In this document: positions 1 to 7,908 of the stretch, in pieces | How the letters are laid out: every line of letters starts with the position of its first letter | Position numbering within the stretch: position 1 is the first letter of the stretch | IMG/VR virus record: IMGVR_UViG_3300028829_005056 | Span: 1-50,848 of that record | DNA length: 50,848 nucleotides | Strand: one strand, 5' to 3' | Origin: a virus | Made by a program: the position numbers and the translations under genes | Notes under the pieces: model-generated | Seen by the model: the letters and a program-made list of their open reading frames with translations, nothing else | The model's database searches: none | Told to the model about the DNA's origin: nothing

Positions 1-469
1 GTCCGAATCCACCACCGAATCCAAAGTCTACACCACCAAAGTTAGAGAACAAAGCCATGTTTGTTACAGAAGGTGTAATCCAAAGAACTTCATTGATTTC
101 TCTATCAGCTGGTATTTGATAAACTTGTTGTCCTTCAACTACATCAATATAATCTTTCTTAAGTTCCCATGGACCCCTTGCTTGAAGACCAACTTGTTTA
201 GAATATGCATATGTATATTGAGTCATGAAATCAAAATTTCTAACACTCATAGCAAATGCCATGTCTGTCTTGTCAATACTTTGACCTAATACAGATTGCC
301 ATTGATGTTCAATGAGCCATTCTTGGACATATTGAGCGTAATCCTCAATAGCCATTTCCAAGAAAGTACATAATTGGTCATCATCTACTTCTATTTGTCT
401 GTGTGGTGCACCTAGAGAATGTCTAAATTGTCTAAATAACTTTTCTTTGTCTTCATTATCGATTGCCAT
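1..469 (-). CDS. gp13-like neck (head completion) protein, N-terminal part
   Basis: The reading frame starts at the ATG complementary to 467-469 and is open to the left edge, so about 156 residues are visible and the C-terminus lies outside. The N-terminus reads FRHSLGAP, then IEVDDDQL, then AIEDYAQY. This has the same layout as T4 neck protein gp13 (LGAP, EVTEDQ, then a helix ending in YGEY), which joins the filled head to the tail. A second block, GQQVYQIPADREINEV, is a beta-type motif common in phage neck proteins, and the visible part ends in a Gly/Phe-rich stretch. It is divergent from the 504 gene, sharing a 34-nt AT-rich control region. The family call comes from recalled similarity, not a search; another virion protein is possible. 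Confidence 0.5.
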   Translation of the reverse strand, partial: MAIDNEDKEKLFRQFRHSLGAPHRQIEVDDDQLCTFLEMAIEDYAQYVQEWLIEHQWQSVLGQSIDKTDMAFAMSVRNFDFMTQYTYAYSKQVGLQARGPWELKKDYIDVVEGQQVYQIPADREINEVLWITPSVTNMALFSNFGGVDFGFGGGFG

Positions 470-503
470 AGTCTTTTCCTTTTTATATAAATATTTATAA
501 AAG
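470..503. promoter_or_regulatory. Divergent promoter region with RTATTTAT motif
   Basis: The 34 bases between the two divergent genes hold an AT-rich near-palindrome, TATAAATATTTATA. ATATTTAT (491-498) therefore reads on both strands, 5 nt before the rightward ATG and a little further from the leftward one. The same octamer precedes many other units here. If it is a promoter, the rightward transcript would be nearly leaderless. Confidence 0.5.
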
Positions 504-791
504 ATGGAAACAAAGAAATTTATTCAAGAAAAATTGAACGAAGAATTTAACCCGCATAAGAGATTGTCTATGGTTAAGGCTATAATGGATAAATCAGTCA
601 ATCACTTATTTGATGCTTATCGAGAGTTAGACATGGCAATTCAATATTGTGATGACCCAATTGTTAGAGCCAAATTAGAAGGTGTTAGACGACTTCTAGG
701 TGTAGATGGTGAAATAGCTGGTTGGTCTGAGCAACAAACACCAAGTGTTATTGGTGAATTACAGAAATTGGCAAGTGATATTAAGCCTTAA
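504..791 (+). CDS. Small helical protein of unknown function
   Basis: This is a 95-residue, probably all-helical, charged protein with no signal peptide or membrane segment. I recognise no family. The start codon lies just after the divergent ATATTTAT motif, and the coding character (Lys/Glu-rich helices, no low-complexity runs) supports a real gene. Its last 11 bases overlap the 3' end of the convergent glutaredoxin gene. It lies between neck protein genes, so it may be a virion accessory or early protein; nothing in the sequence decides this. Confidence 0.65.
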   Translation: METKKFIQEKLNEEFNPHKRLSMVKAIMDKSVNHLFDAYRELDMAIQYCDDPIVRAKLEGVRRLLGVDGEIAGWSEQQTPSVIGELQKLASDIKP

Positions 792-1038
792 GTAAAGTCT
801 TGATTATATCAAAGGCTTCTTCAATGCTAGTAAAAGAGACATCTGGTGCAATTAATTGATTACCAACCTTTGCGATTGGAACACTATCAACTTTGGTTAA
901 TTCGAACACCTTATCAACTTCTTCCTTATCTTTATCTGAGTGTATATTTACTTCCTCAAACTTAATACCTTCTTTTGTACATAAATCCTTTAATTCCTTA
1001 CAGTAAGGACATTCTTCCATTGTATATAATCTAATCAT
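781..1038 (-). CDS. nrdC: Glutaredoxin (NrdC-like)
   Basis: An 85-residue glutaredoxin of typical size for the family. The redox motif CPYC is at residues 10-13 after a short beta strand (MIRLYTMEE), and the cis-proline segment DSVPIAKVG follows in the second half. Such phage glutaredoxins act in the cytoplasm as dithiol reductants; T4 NrdC can serve ribonucleotide reductase. Its ATG overlaps the stop of the upstream SNF2 helicase gene by four bases, so the two form one leftward operon with likely translational coupling. The ribonucleotide reductase at 42130 is a possible partner, but that link is inferred only from shared presence. Confidence 0.9.
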   Translation of the reverse strand: MIRLYTMEECPYCKELKDLCTKEGIKFEEVNIHSDKDKEEVDKVFELTKVDSVPIAKVGNQLIAPDVSFTSIEEAFDIIKTLLKA

Positions 1039-2900
1039 AATTCTTCAATTAATTTATCCATTATTAACTCAACTGCTTCAATATCACCAACAACCTTATC
1101 TTTACGACCAATAATTTTATCAATTACTTCTTTTTTGTTAGCTAATAAATCCCACATTCTAATAGCAATAGTATCATTAAATAATTGATAGTAAACATTA
1201 ACGTGATTCATTTGTCCAATTCTATATGACCTATCTTCGGCTTGTTCATTGTTGCCTGGCACCCAATCAAATGAATTAAAGATTACAATAGTACCCTCAG
1301 TAAGTGTAATCCCAACACCAGCAGACCTAATATTACCAATGAATACTTTCTTCTTTGGATTACTTTGGAAAAGGTCTACCGAATTTTGTTTCTTAGCATC
1401 ACTCATTTCACCATAGTGTATCACACACTCATTACCGAAATGTTCTTGTAATGTTAATAACTCTTCTGTAAAGTTTGTGAAGATAATCACCTTCTGGTCT
1501 TGTTCAAGTGCATTCTCTACCATCTCAATGGTTTTAGGTATGGTAATCTTAGCAATGTATTGTCTAAGTAAAATCAATTCAGTTAATTCCCTATCAAGAT
1601 TATTAACACTCTTTCGCTTCTTTCTACGTTCATCAAGATATTCATCCCAAAGCCCCTCATACTCTTTCCATTGTTCTTTGGTCATCTCATGGTGAATTGG
1701 TGTAATAATCTTATCTGGCATATCATCTATCTCAGTTTTCATCCTTCTAAGAAGTAGATTTCTAGTCTTAGTAGCAAGTTCTTCAAGATTTGATGCACCG
1801 TTGGTAAGCCATATTTTCTTGTTTTTACCATTTTTAAGCTTCTTAGTGAACGTTCTAGCCTCACAGTACCTCTTTACATAGAACATCCAATCCTTTGCAA
1901 TAGGAGCCTTGATAAGAGCTAATAAATTATAAAAATCCTTCGGTCTATTTGCAACTGGTGTTCCAGTAAGAAGCCATACAATTGGAATATTATGTTTAAC
2001 ACATAAGTCTTTCATAATACTACCACGTAATGATGTATGGTCTTTAAGGTAGTGAGCCTCGTCAATTATACATAAATCAAAATCTCCTTGTACAAGGTGT
2101 TGATTGTCCCAACAGATATCTTCTTCTTTAATCTTTGTATCTGGAATTTCGTGGAAGTTTTTAAGTATATCATAATTGATAATAGTAAACTTAGCTGGTT
2201 CCCACTTCTTACCGTTGATTATGGAAGTTTCGAAGCATTGGAAGTATTGTATCTCACGTTCCCAATTTATCTTAACAGATGATGGACAAACGATTAATAT
2301 TCTTTCAGCACCCTTTTCTAGTGCGGCTATAATGGCTTGGTATGTCTTACCTAACCCCATATCATCAGCTAATATACAACCATCTCGACCTAAGAGGAAT
2401 TGAATACCCTCTTTTTGATGTTCATAAGGTGTTCTACCAACAGTACCATCTTTCAATACGAAGGTATCTAATTCTTTATACTTATCATAATCCACCTCAA
2501 TATCAACATGTTCAAAATATGGGTCATCCACTACTTGTGACTTAGGAATGAAATACATTCCAGATTTCTTCTGATTCTGTTTAAGTTTTCCGTAGATATG
2601 AAATGACTTTTCAGTCTCCCCTAACATATATTCAACTAATATTTTAGTTGGTACGAAGGATAATTGTTCTTTCTTTTTTAACTCAATACCTAAGTATTCA
2701 GTAATTTCAATAACACGATTAATCAGTATAGGACTCATTTGATAATGGTCCTTAATATACTTACTTTGTGTTGCTGTAAGACTGAAACCACTCTTCTTAG
2801 CTAGGTAATCTCTTTTTAATTTTTTTATATACGGGTTCTTACCTTCATAGGTTTCTAATTTCTTTAAAGCTGAACGCCCTTTAATATCATCTAATCTCAT
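1035..2900 (-). CDS. SNF2-family DNA helicase/translocase
   Basis: A 621-residue superfamily 2 ATPase of the SNF2/SMARCAL1-like type. Motifs in order: Q-like YEHQKEGIQFLL (about 159-170), Walker A DMGLGKT (180-186), DEAH box (280-283), TGTP motif III (312-315), and a C-terminal helicase lobe ending in motif VI, EDRSYRIGQ. The first 150 residues are a charged helical extension. Phage enzymes of this type remodel forks or recombination intermediates, a role that UvsW fills in T4; which job this one does cannot be read from sequence. It is the first gene of a leftward pair with the glutaredoxin, preceded by a host-like promoter, and is separated from the structural genes by divergent control regions. 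Confidence 0.92.
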   Translation of the reverse strand: MRLDDIKGRSALKKLETYEGKNPYIKKLKRDYLAKKSGFSLTATQSKYIKDHYQMSPILINRVIEITEYLGIELKKKEQLSFVPTKILVEYMLGETEKSFHIYGKLKQNQKKSGMYFIPKSQVVDDPYFEHVDIEVDYDKYKELDTFVLKDGTVGRTPYEHQKEGIQFLLGRDGCILADDMGLGKTYQAIIAALEKGAERILIVCPSSVKINWEREIQYFQCFETSIINGKKWEPAKFTIINYDILKNFHEIPDTKIKEEDICWDNQHLVQGDFDLCIIDEAHYLKDHTSLRGSIMKDLCVKHNIPIVWLLTGTPVANRPKDFYNLLALIKAPIAKDWMFYVKRYCEARTFTKKLKNGKNKKIWLTNGASNLEELATKTRNLLLRRMKTEIDDMPDKIITPIHHEMTKEQWKEYEGLWDEYLDERRKKRKSVNNLDRELTELILLRQYIAKITIPKTIEMVENALEQDQKVIIFTNFTEELLTLQEHFGNECVIHYGEMSDAKKQNSVDLFQSNPKKKVFIGNIRSAGVGITLTEGTIVIFNSFDWVPGNNEQAEDRSYRIGQMNHVNVYYQLFNDTIAIRMWDLLANKKEVIDKIIGRKDKVVGDIEAVELIMDKLIEEL

Positions 2901-2916
2901 AGTTGTTTTTAGGTCT

Positions 2917-2946
2917 TAAATATAAGGAATTATAAATAAAAATCAA
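2917..2946 (-). promoter_or_regulatory. Host-like promoter for the leftward SNF2-glutaredoxin operon
   Basis: On the minus strand TTG (complement of 2944-2946) is followed after 19 nt by TATATTTA (complement of 2917-2924). This matches the Bacteroidetes consensus TTG-N19-21-TAnnTTTG at all but the last position. It lies 16 nt from the ATG. Confidence 0.45.
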
Positions 2947-2974
2947 GTATTACGACTTATTTTACTCTTTATAA

Positions 2975-2982
2975 ATATTTAT
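2975..2982 (+). promoter_or_regulatory. RTATTTAT motif before the neck/tail-completion operon
   Basis: ATATTTAT lies 12 nt before the ATG at 2995, inside a larger palindrome (ATAAATATTTAT), and is followed by CTAAAAAG. The palindrome also faces the leftward SNF2 gene about 80 nt away. Confidence 0.5.
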
Positions 2983-2994
2983 CTAAAAAGAACT

Positions 2995-3519
2995 ATGGCT
3001 AAATCAAATAAACGAGTACCAATAAATAGAGTAAACAAGTTTTTCTCTGGGGAAGATTACAGACTAGATGTGGAAATGGGACGTGAAGCTCTTGAGGGTG
3101 ACAATAATTTTGTTATTGTTCTTTATAGAGTAGATAGAGAGAGTACGATGACTAGTGATGTTTATGGTGAAGCAAGTAAGGATGAAATTAGATATCATCC
3201 ACCAGTAGAGTTGATTGTAATGCCGACATTTGCTGAGGCTGAAAATGACACATATAATAAAAATGGGTCAATGAGATTTTTGGAGACTGGAAACTTAAAG
3301 TTTGATATTTACAGTGCACAACTAGAAGAATTAGATACCGATATCGATGTTGGTGATTATATAGGTTATTCGGTAACCCCAACTGAAATGATTTATTTCA
3401 ACGTAAATAATGACGGTAGAAAGAATTGGGATAATAAACACACATTGTTAGGTTATAAGGGAATGTACAGGACGGTAGAGTGTTCTACTGTTGATGAGAA
3501 TGAATTCCGTGGAATTTAA
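2995..3519 (+). CDS. Virion protein, possibly gp14-like neck protein
   Basis: A 174-residue beta-rich soluble protein. The visible pattern is a strand with LYRVDR, then DVYGEA, HPPVEL, a middle strand FDIYSAQLEEL, and DVGDYIGYSV near a Tyr/Phe strand. T4 neck protein gp14 has a similar order (a FGED segment, then an EGDLIYFP-like segment), and the gene stands between a gp13-like gene and two gp15-like genes, which is the 13-14-15 order of T4. The protein is shorter than T4 gp14 (256 residues). The call rests mainly on context. It opens an operon that runs without a long gap to 7853. Confidence 0.4.
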   Translation: MAKSNKRVPINRVNKFFSGEDYRLDVEMGREALEGDNNFVIVLYRVDRESTMTSDVYGEASKDEIRYHPPVELIVMPTFAEAENDTYNKNGSMRFLETGNLKFDIYSAQLEELDTDIDVGDYIGYSVTPTEMIYFNVNNDGRKNWDNKHTLLGYKGMYRTVECSTVDENEFRGI

Positions 3520-3531
3520 AAATAATAAAAT

Positions 3532-4545
3532 ATGGGACTACCAAAAGGATTTAGAAAAAATATTAAATTAACTAAACCAAAGGTTGGCTTCGAGAGAAGA
3601 CAAGAACTTTTGGATGATATTGATAATCAAGGTACATTCCTACCTAGAGGTATTGCCTATGAGGATATGGATGTGTCGATGATAGATATGGTTAATAGTG
3701 ATTTAGGTTTAGTTATTGAGGGTGAGAAAGTACCTGTTATTTTTTTAACTATTCAAAAGTGGGCTGAATTCAATGCTACTTGGACTCACTCAGATAAGTA
3801 CAAGAACGTAAAGATACCATTTATTACTGTTGTTAGACAACCGAATGTTCAAGTTGGTACTAATCAAGCTGGAAACTGGAATATACCAGGTAATAGAGGC
3901 TATACCTACATCAAGGTCCCAACATTTGAAGCTGGTCGAAAGGGTGTGGATGTTTATAAAATTCCTCAACCAACGTCAGTTGATGTGACATATGAAGTTA
4001 GATTATTCTGTAATAGAATGCAGCACATTAATAATTACCACAGTGTAGTTCAAGAATTATTTAACTCAAGACAACATTACATATTTCCTAATGAACACCC
4101 GATGCCAGTTCATTTAGAGACTTCTTCTGATGAAAGTGTTATCCAAGACTTTAATAAAAGAAAATATTATGTTCAATTAATTGAACTAAAATTACTAGGA
4201 TATATCTTAGATGAAGATAATTTTGAAGTAATCCCAACAGTTAATAGATTGACGGTTGGTGAGCAAGTTCCAGATGGTGATAAGAAAGGGAGAAGAAGTA
4301 GTGATGTAACCTACACATTATTTTATTCTAGTGGTGCTGTTGATTCATATACGGTTACCTCTGAATTTGCTACGAACTTTTATGATATAACAAATATGAT
4401 TAATATCAATACAGTTGACATTTATATCGATAATGTTTTGGTTGAATTACCAATAGATGTTGTTGGTGGTACTGAGATTAGATTTGATATTACTAGAACT
4501 GATAACAATGAGGATAGTTCATTTATTTTAAATGGATTGAAATAA
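3532..4545 (+). CDS. gp15-like tail completion/sheath terminator protein, copy 1
   Basis: A 337-residue protein. Its central part matches the layout of T4 gp15, which forms the ring ending the tail sheath and tube: a KVPVIFLTIQKW strand-helix, a KIPFITVVR strand, then a long loop, IPQPTSVDVTYEVRLFCNR, and a helix NNYHSVVQELF. T4 gp15 shows PSPIKMIYELSIFTR and a following helix at the same place. The first 40 residues (LPKGF, then GFERRQELLDDID) are shared almost exactly with the next gene. The C-terminal 90 residues differ and look like an added beta domain. Identification as gp15-like is an inference from motif order and from the neighbouring gp13/gp14-like genes. Confidence 0.5.
   Translation: MGLPKGFRKNIKLTKPKVGFERRQELLDDIDNQGTFLPRGIAYEDMDVSMIDMVNSDLGLVIEGEKVPVIFLTIQKWAEFNATWTHSDKYKNVKIPFITVVRQPNVQVGTNQAGNWNIPGNRGYTYIKVPTFEAGRKGVDVYKIPQPTSVDVTYEVRLFCNRMQHINNYHSVVQELFNSRQHYIFPNEHPMPVHLETSSDESVIQDFNKRKYYVQLIELKLLGYILDEDNFEVIPTVNRLTVGEQVPDGDKKGRRSSDVTYTLFYSSGAVDSYTVTSEFATNFYDITNMININTVDIYIDNVLVELPIDVVGGTEIRFDITRTDNNEDSSFILNGLK
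3578..3644 (+). repeat. 67-bp perfect direct repeat, copy 1
   Basis: These 67 bases recur exactly at 4599-4665, 1021 bp downstream, within the N-terminal coding parts of the two paralogous genes. The surrounding DNA has diverged much more. Confidence 0.9.
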
Positions 4546-4552
4546 TAATTAT

Positions 4553-5548
4553 ATGCCACTTCCAAAGGGATTTAAAAAAAATATTGTATTAAATGAATCA
4601 AAGGTTGGCTTCGAGAGAAGACAAGAACTTTTGGATGATATTGATAATCAAGGTACATTCCTACCAAAGGGGACTAATGATAATATATCATTTGTTATTG
4701 ATGGTGAGAAAGTACCTGTATTTTTTTTTAGTATTCAAAAGTGGGCAGAATTCAACGCCACTTGGAAACACACTGATGACCATAAGAATATCAAGTTACC
4801 ATTTATTACTGTTGTAAGAGTTAATAAGGTATCACCAGGTTCCAATCAAGCTGGAAACTGGAATGAAGTTGGTCAAAGAAGTTATACCTATGTAAAGGTT
4901 CCGACATTTGAGGGTGGGCGAAAGGGTGTGGATGTTTATAAGATACCACAACCAACATCGGTTGACATTGAGTATGAGGTTAGGTTGTTTTGTAATAGAA
5001 TGCAACACATTAATAAGTTTAATACCATTATTCAAGAATTATTTAACTCAAGACAACATTATATATTTCCTAATGAACACCCAATGCCAGTTCACTTAGA
5101 GGGGGTAACAGATGAAAGTGTTATTGAGGATTTTAATAAAAGAAGATACTACGTCCAGATGGTTAATTTGGAATTACTAGGGTATATATTAGATGAAGAT
5201 AAATATGAGATAATACCAACGGTTAATCGATTGGTTGTCAATGAGAGTATAATTGAACCTAAGGTTAAAACTAAGCTTGAGATTAAGGTTGATAACAATG
5301 TACGTACATTGAATTATTCATTCTTGATTAAACCAAGAACTAATAATAGATTTGACTTCAAGGCTGAATATGATACTAGATTTACAAATGTTATGGTAGA
5401 CGATAATTTAGATAATTTAACATTTAGGGTTAATGGAGACCCAGTTACAATCCCATTCGTGGTGATGGCTGGTGATGTTATTAATGTTAAATTTGTTAAA
5501 GATTTTAATACAACAGCTGAGTTTGAATTAAACGGAATTATATTATGA
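4553..5548 (+). CDS. gp15-like tail completion/sheath terminator protein, copy 2
   Basis: A 331-residue paralogue of the preceding gene, sharing the N-terminus, the KVPVFFFSIQKW and LPFITVVR strands, the QPTSVDIEYEVRLFCNR strand, and the NSRQHYIFPNEHPMPVHL block. It lacks a 14-residue insert near residue 45 of copy 1, and its C-terminal domain is unrelated or strongly diverged. Two copies side by side suggest either two different rings at the top of the tail or a hetero-oligomer. Its TGA stop overlaps the next ATG (ATGA), so the downstream fibre gene is probably translationally coupled. Confidence 0.5.
   Translation: MPLPKGFKKNIVLNESKVGFERRQELLDDIDNQGTFLPKGTNDNISFVIDGEKVPVFFFSIQKWAEFNATWKHTDDHKNIKLPFITVVRVNKVSPGSNQAGNWNEVGQRSYTYVKVPTFEGGRKGVDVYKIPQPTSVDIEYEVRLFCNRMQHINKFNTIIQELFNSRQHYIFPNEHPMPVHLEGVTDESVIEDFNKRRYYVQMVNLELLGYILDEDKYEIIPTVNRLVVNESIIEPKVKTKLEIKVDNNVRTLNYSFLIKPRTNNRFDFKAEYDTRFTNVMVDDNLDNLTFRVNGDPVTIPFVVMAGDVINVKFVKDFNTTAEFELNGIIL
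4599..4665 (+). repeat. 67-bp perfect direct repeat, copy 2
   Basis: Second copy of the 67-bp exact repeat at 3578-3644. It encodes the same residues around GFERRQELLDDID in the second gp15-like gene. Confidence 0.9.
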
Positions 5549-7440
5549 GTAATTGTGGACCAAATAAATCGATAAATAAGACGTTCATAATTGAACCCTT
5601 AGAGTTAAGTGGTGGTAGCCCTACGTTATCAGCATGTACAACCCTATTCACTAATTTGATAGAAAGTTGTAGTGGAAATACTTCAATTTTACTTACCGAA
5701 GATGTTGTTATTATTAGTGGTGATACAGAAGTATTAGGTAATATCACAGCATCAACAATAGATGCTACAACATATCTTAGTGGTGGTACAAATATTATAG
5801 ATATTATTAGCACTGGTAGTAATACGTTTATTACTGGATTTACTTATGATGATTCTAATAATTTAACAATTACTAGAAATGATGGTGTTCCACTTTCGGT
5901 AAACCTTAGTGTGATGAGTGCCTTAACCATCAATGGTAATTTAAGTGTTACTGGTGATGTATCACTTTCCTCATTTACAGCAACCACGTCTTATTTAGAA
6001 TCCATTGAAACTGTTGATTATATACAATTCAATACTGATTATACTGGTAACACAATCCTTGAAGGTAGGATATATTGGGATGAGGATAATGGTACTCTAA
6101 GTCTTGGTATGCATGGTGGAAATGTTCACCAACAAATTGGGCAAGAGTTATTCTATTATATTAAGAATCAAAGTGGTGCAACAATTGAAAACGGTAAAGT
6201 AGTTAAAGCCGCTGGTACCTTAGGTGCTTCTGGTAGGATATTAGGTGAATACATGATTGGTGATGGTAGTGTACCAGCTAAATTTACATTAGGTGTTGCC
6301 ACTGAGGATATCCCTAATGGTGAAGATGGTTATGTGACTGAATTTGGTTTGGTTAGAGGGATTGATACTACTGGTGGACCTTATGGTGAAACGTGGAATG
6401 ATGGTGATATACTTTGGGTCTCACCTACATTTAATGGTGGTTTAACTAACATACACCCAGTAGCACCTAACCTACATGTTGAAATGGCTATTGTGATTAA
6501 TTCAGCTGTTAATGGTAGTATATTCGTTAGACCACATAGATACCCTAATTTCCATGATTTACAAGAAGCTGGGTGGTCTGGTGGTACTGAGAATGATTTA
6601 GATGTAATTCAATGGAATGGTACAACTGGTCTTTTTGAATTAACAAACACACCTTTATTTAATTCACTTTCAGCTGTAACTATTAGTGCTGATACGTACT
6701 ATGGTGATGGTTCTAACCTTACTGGTATTATTGGTACTGATAACTTTTATGCAACAGCAGCTACACTTTACAATAATGTAGTATATTTCGATAGGACTGA
6801 TACACTTTCAGCATTCACAGTAGACTTGAGTTCTCTTGTTACTAGTGGTTCTACTGATATTTACACGACAGGTACTACACTTGTGGGTAATATAGCATAT
6901 TTTGATACCAATGATACTCTTAGTGCATACACACTTGACTTGAGTACTATAGCACCAAGTGGTGGTACTGGTGATGATTTCTACACAACAGGTGTTACTA
7001 TTGATGGTTCAACATTGTATTTTGATAGGAATGATACACTTTCAGCTTACACTGTTAATCTTTCTGGAATTACAGTTAGTGGTGAAAACATTGATACTAT
7101 AATGTTTACTGGCTCTAGAGATAAGGCAAATCAGAATAATATTTTCCTTAGACAAGATGATGGTACACCATACAATATAATACCGTATAGAGTATATAAT
7201 GATGGTACGATAACTGACGTTGTTGCTAGTGGTAGAGATTTAGATACTTGGCAAGCTCATATTTTAACTGGGACAAGTATTGCAACCGACTCAATTTATA
7301 ATCTATTGTTAAGTGGAGAAGATAATAAATACGATGATTCAGTTAACTTGGATGTGAGTTCTGGTGATACATTGTATTTATATGTGTCGGGTACGAGTAT
7401 TTCATATCCAACAATTAATGTTTATTTAAAGAAAAGATAA
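5545..7440 (+). CDS. Tail fibre/appendage-like structural protein
   Basis: A 631-residue Gly/Ser/Thr-rich, beta-stranded protein. Residues about 100-150 carry short strand repeats (LTINGNLSVTGDVSL). Residues about 190-330 hold a block including RILGEYMIGDG, LGVATEDIPNGE and FGLVRGIDTTG, a module I associate with phage fibre or head-decoration proteins. Residues about 395-512 contain three copies of a roughly 40-residue repeat centred on YFDRNDTLSAYTV. The C-terminus ends in a short strand domain. It is translationally coupled to the gp15-like gene by ATGA and to the next gene by TAATG. Role as fibre or whisker is inferred from composition and repeats. Confidence 0.65.
   Translation: MSNCGPNKSINKTFIIEPLELSGGSPTLSACTTLFTNLIESCSGNTSILLTEDVVIISGDTEVLGNITASTIDATTYLSGGTNIIDIISTGSNTFITGFTYDDSNNLTITRNDGVPLSVNLSVMSALTINGNLSVTGDVSLSSFTATTSYLESIETVDYIQFNTDYTGNTILEGRIYWDEDNGTLSLGMHGGNVHQQIGQELFYYIKNQSGATIENGKVVKAAGTLGASGRILGEYMIGDGSVPAKFTLGVATEDIPNGEDGYVTEFGLVRGIDTTGGPYGETWNDGDILWVSPTFNGGLTNIHPVAPNLHVEMAIVINSAVNGSIFVRPHRYPNFHDLQEAGWSGGTENDLDVIQWNGTTGLFELTNTPLFNSLSAVTISADTYYGDGSNLTGIIGTDNFYATAATLYNNVVYFDRTDTLSAFTVDLSSLVTSGSTDIYTTGTTLVGNIAYFDTNDTLSAYTLDLSTIAPSGGTGDDFYTTGVTIDGSTLYFDRNDTLSAYTVNLSGITVSGENIDTIMFTGSRDKANQNNIFLRQDDGTPYNIIPYRVYNDGTITDVVASGRDLDTWQAHILTGTSIATDSIYNLLLSGEDNKYDDSVNLDVSSGDTLYLYVSGTSISYPTINVYLKKR
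6720..7090 (+). repeat. Three imperfect ~114-120 bp tandem repeats in a fibre gene
   Basis: Each unit encodes FY or IY followed by TTG, a strand, then Y-F-D-x-x-D-T-L-S-A-[FY]-T and a Leu-Ser strand, separated by a variable Gly/Ser-rich linker. The units have diverged at DNA level, so the duplication is not recent. They probably form stacked beta elements. Confidence 0.75.
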
Positions 7441-7853
7441 TGACAGAATTTATATTCACAACAACTGGAACACTATCACCTGTTAAATTTGAGGAATTGG
7501 GTGCTTATTTTGACCACCCTACTAGTGGATATACACTTAGTGATTATTTTTCAATTGAAGAGATACGAGAAGCGACAACCATCCAAGATGCTCTTGATAA
7601 TGGTTATATAACTGCAATTGATGAGAATGGTAACGGAATAATTGACTTAACTTACTTAGGTAATAAGATACCTAAATTTGATGTAGATACATATACAACT
7701 AATAGTAGTTATATTGGTTATGGTTCAATTAATACTTGTAAAATTTTACAAGTGATAACTATTTCTGGTTTGACTTATAGTAGTTTATGGGCGAATGGTG
7801 ATGAAGAATTAAATAAAGTTTGGGCAAATCGAGCAAGTTATTCGTATTTTTAA
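7440..7853 (+). CDS. Unknown small virion-associated protein
   Basis: A 137-residue acidic protein beginning with FIFTTTGTL and rich in Asp, Tyr and Thr. I recognise no family. It contains a SIEEIREATTIQDALDNGYI helix, which resembles short connector helices of fibre-associated proteins, followed by beta strands. The start overlaps the stop of the preceding fibre gene by one base (TAATG), indicating coupling. It is the last gene before a 55-bp gap with a new RTATTTAT motif, so it likely ends the operon that begins at 2995. Confidence 0.6.
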   Translation: MTEFIFTTTGTLSPVKFEELGAYFDHPTSGYTLSDYFSIEEIREATTIQDALDNGYITAIDENGNGIIDLTYLGNKIPKFDVDTYTTNSSYIGYGSINTCKILQVITISGLTYSSLWANGDEELNKVWANRASYSYF

Positions 7854-7863
7854 TGAAATAGGT

Positions 7864-7871
7864 ATATTTAT
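7864..7871 (+). promoter_or_regulatory. RTATTTAT motif before the second fibre operon
   Basis: ATATTTAT, followed by TAATAAC and then CTAAAAG, sits in the 55-bp gap 37 nt before the ATG at 7909. Confidence 0.5.
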
Positions 7872-7908
7872 TAATAACAACTAAAAGATAAAAAAAAATT
7901 AAATTAAT

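Noticed and set aside
6720-7090. CRISPR-like or intergenic repeat array
   Set aside because: The three repeats are in frame, diverged at DNA level and encode a beta-repeat in a fibre gene, so they are protein repeats.
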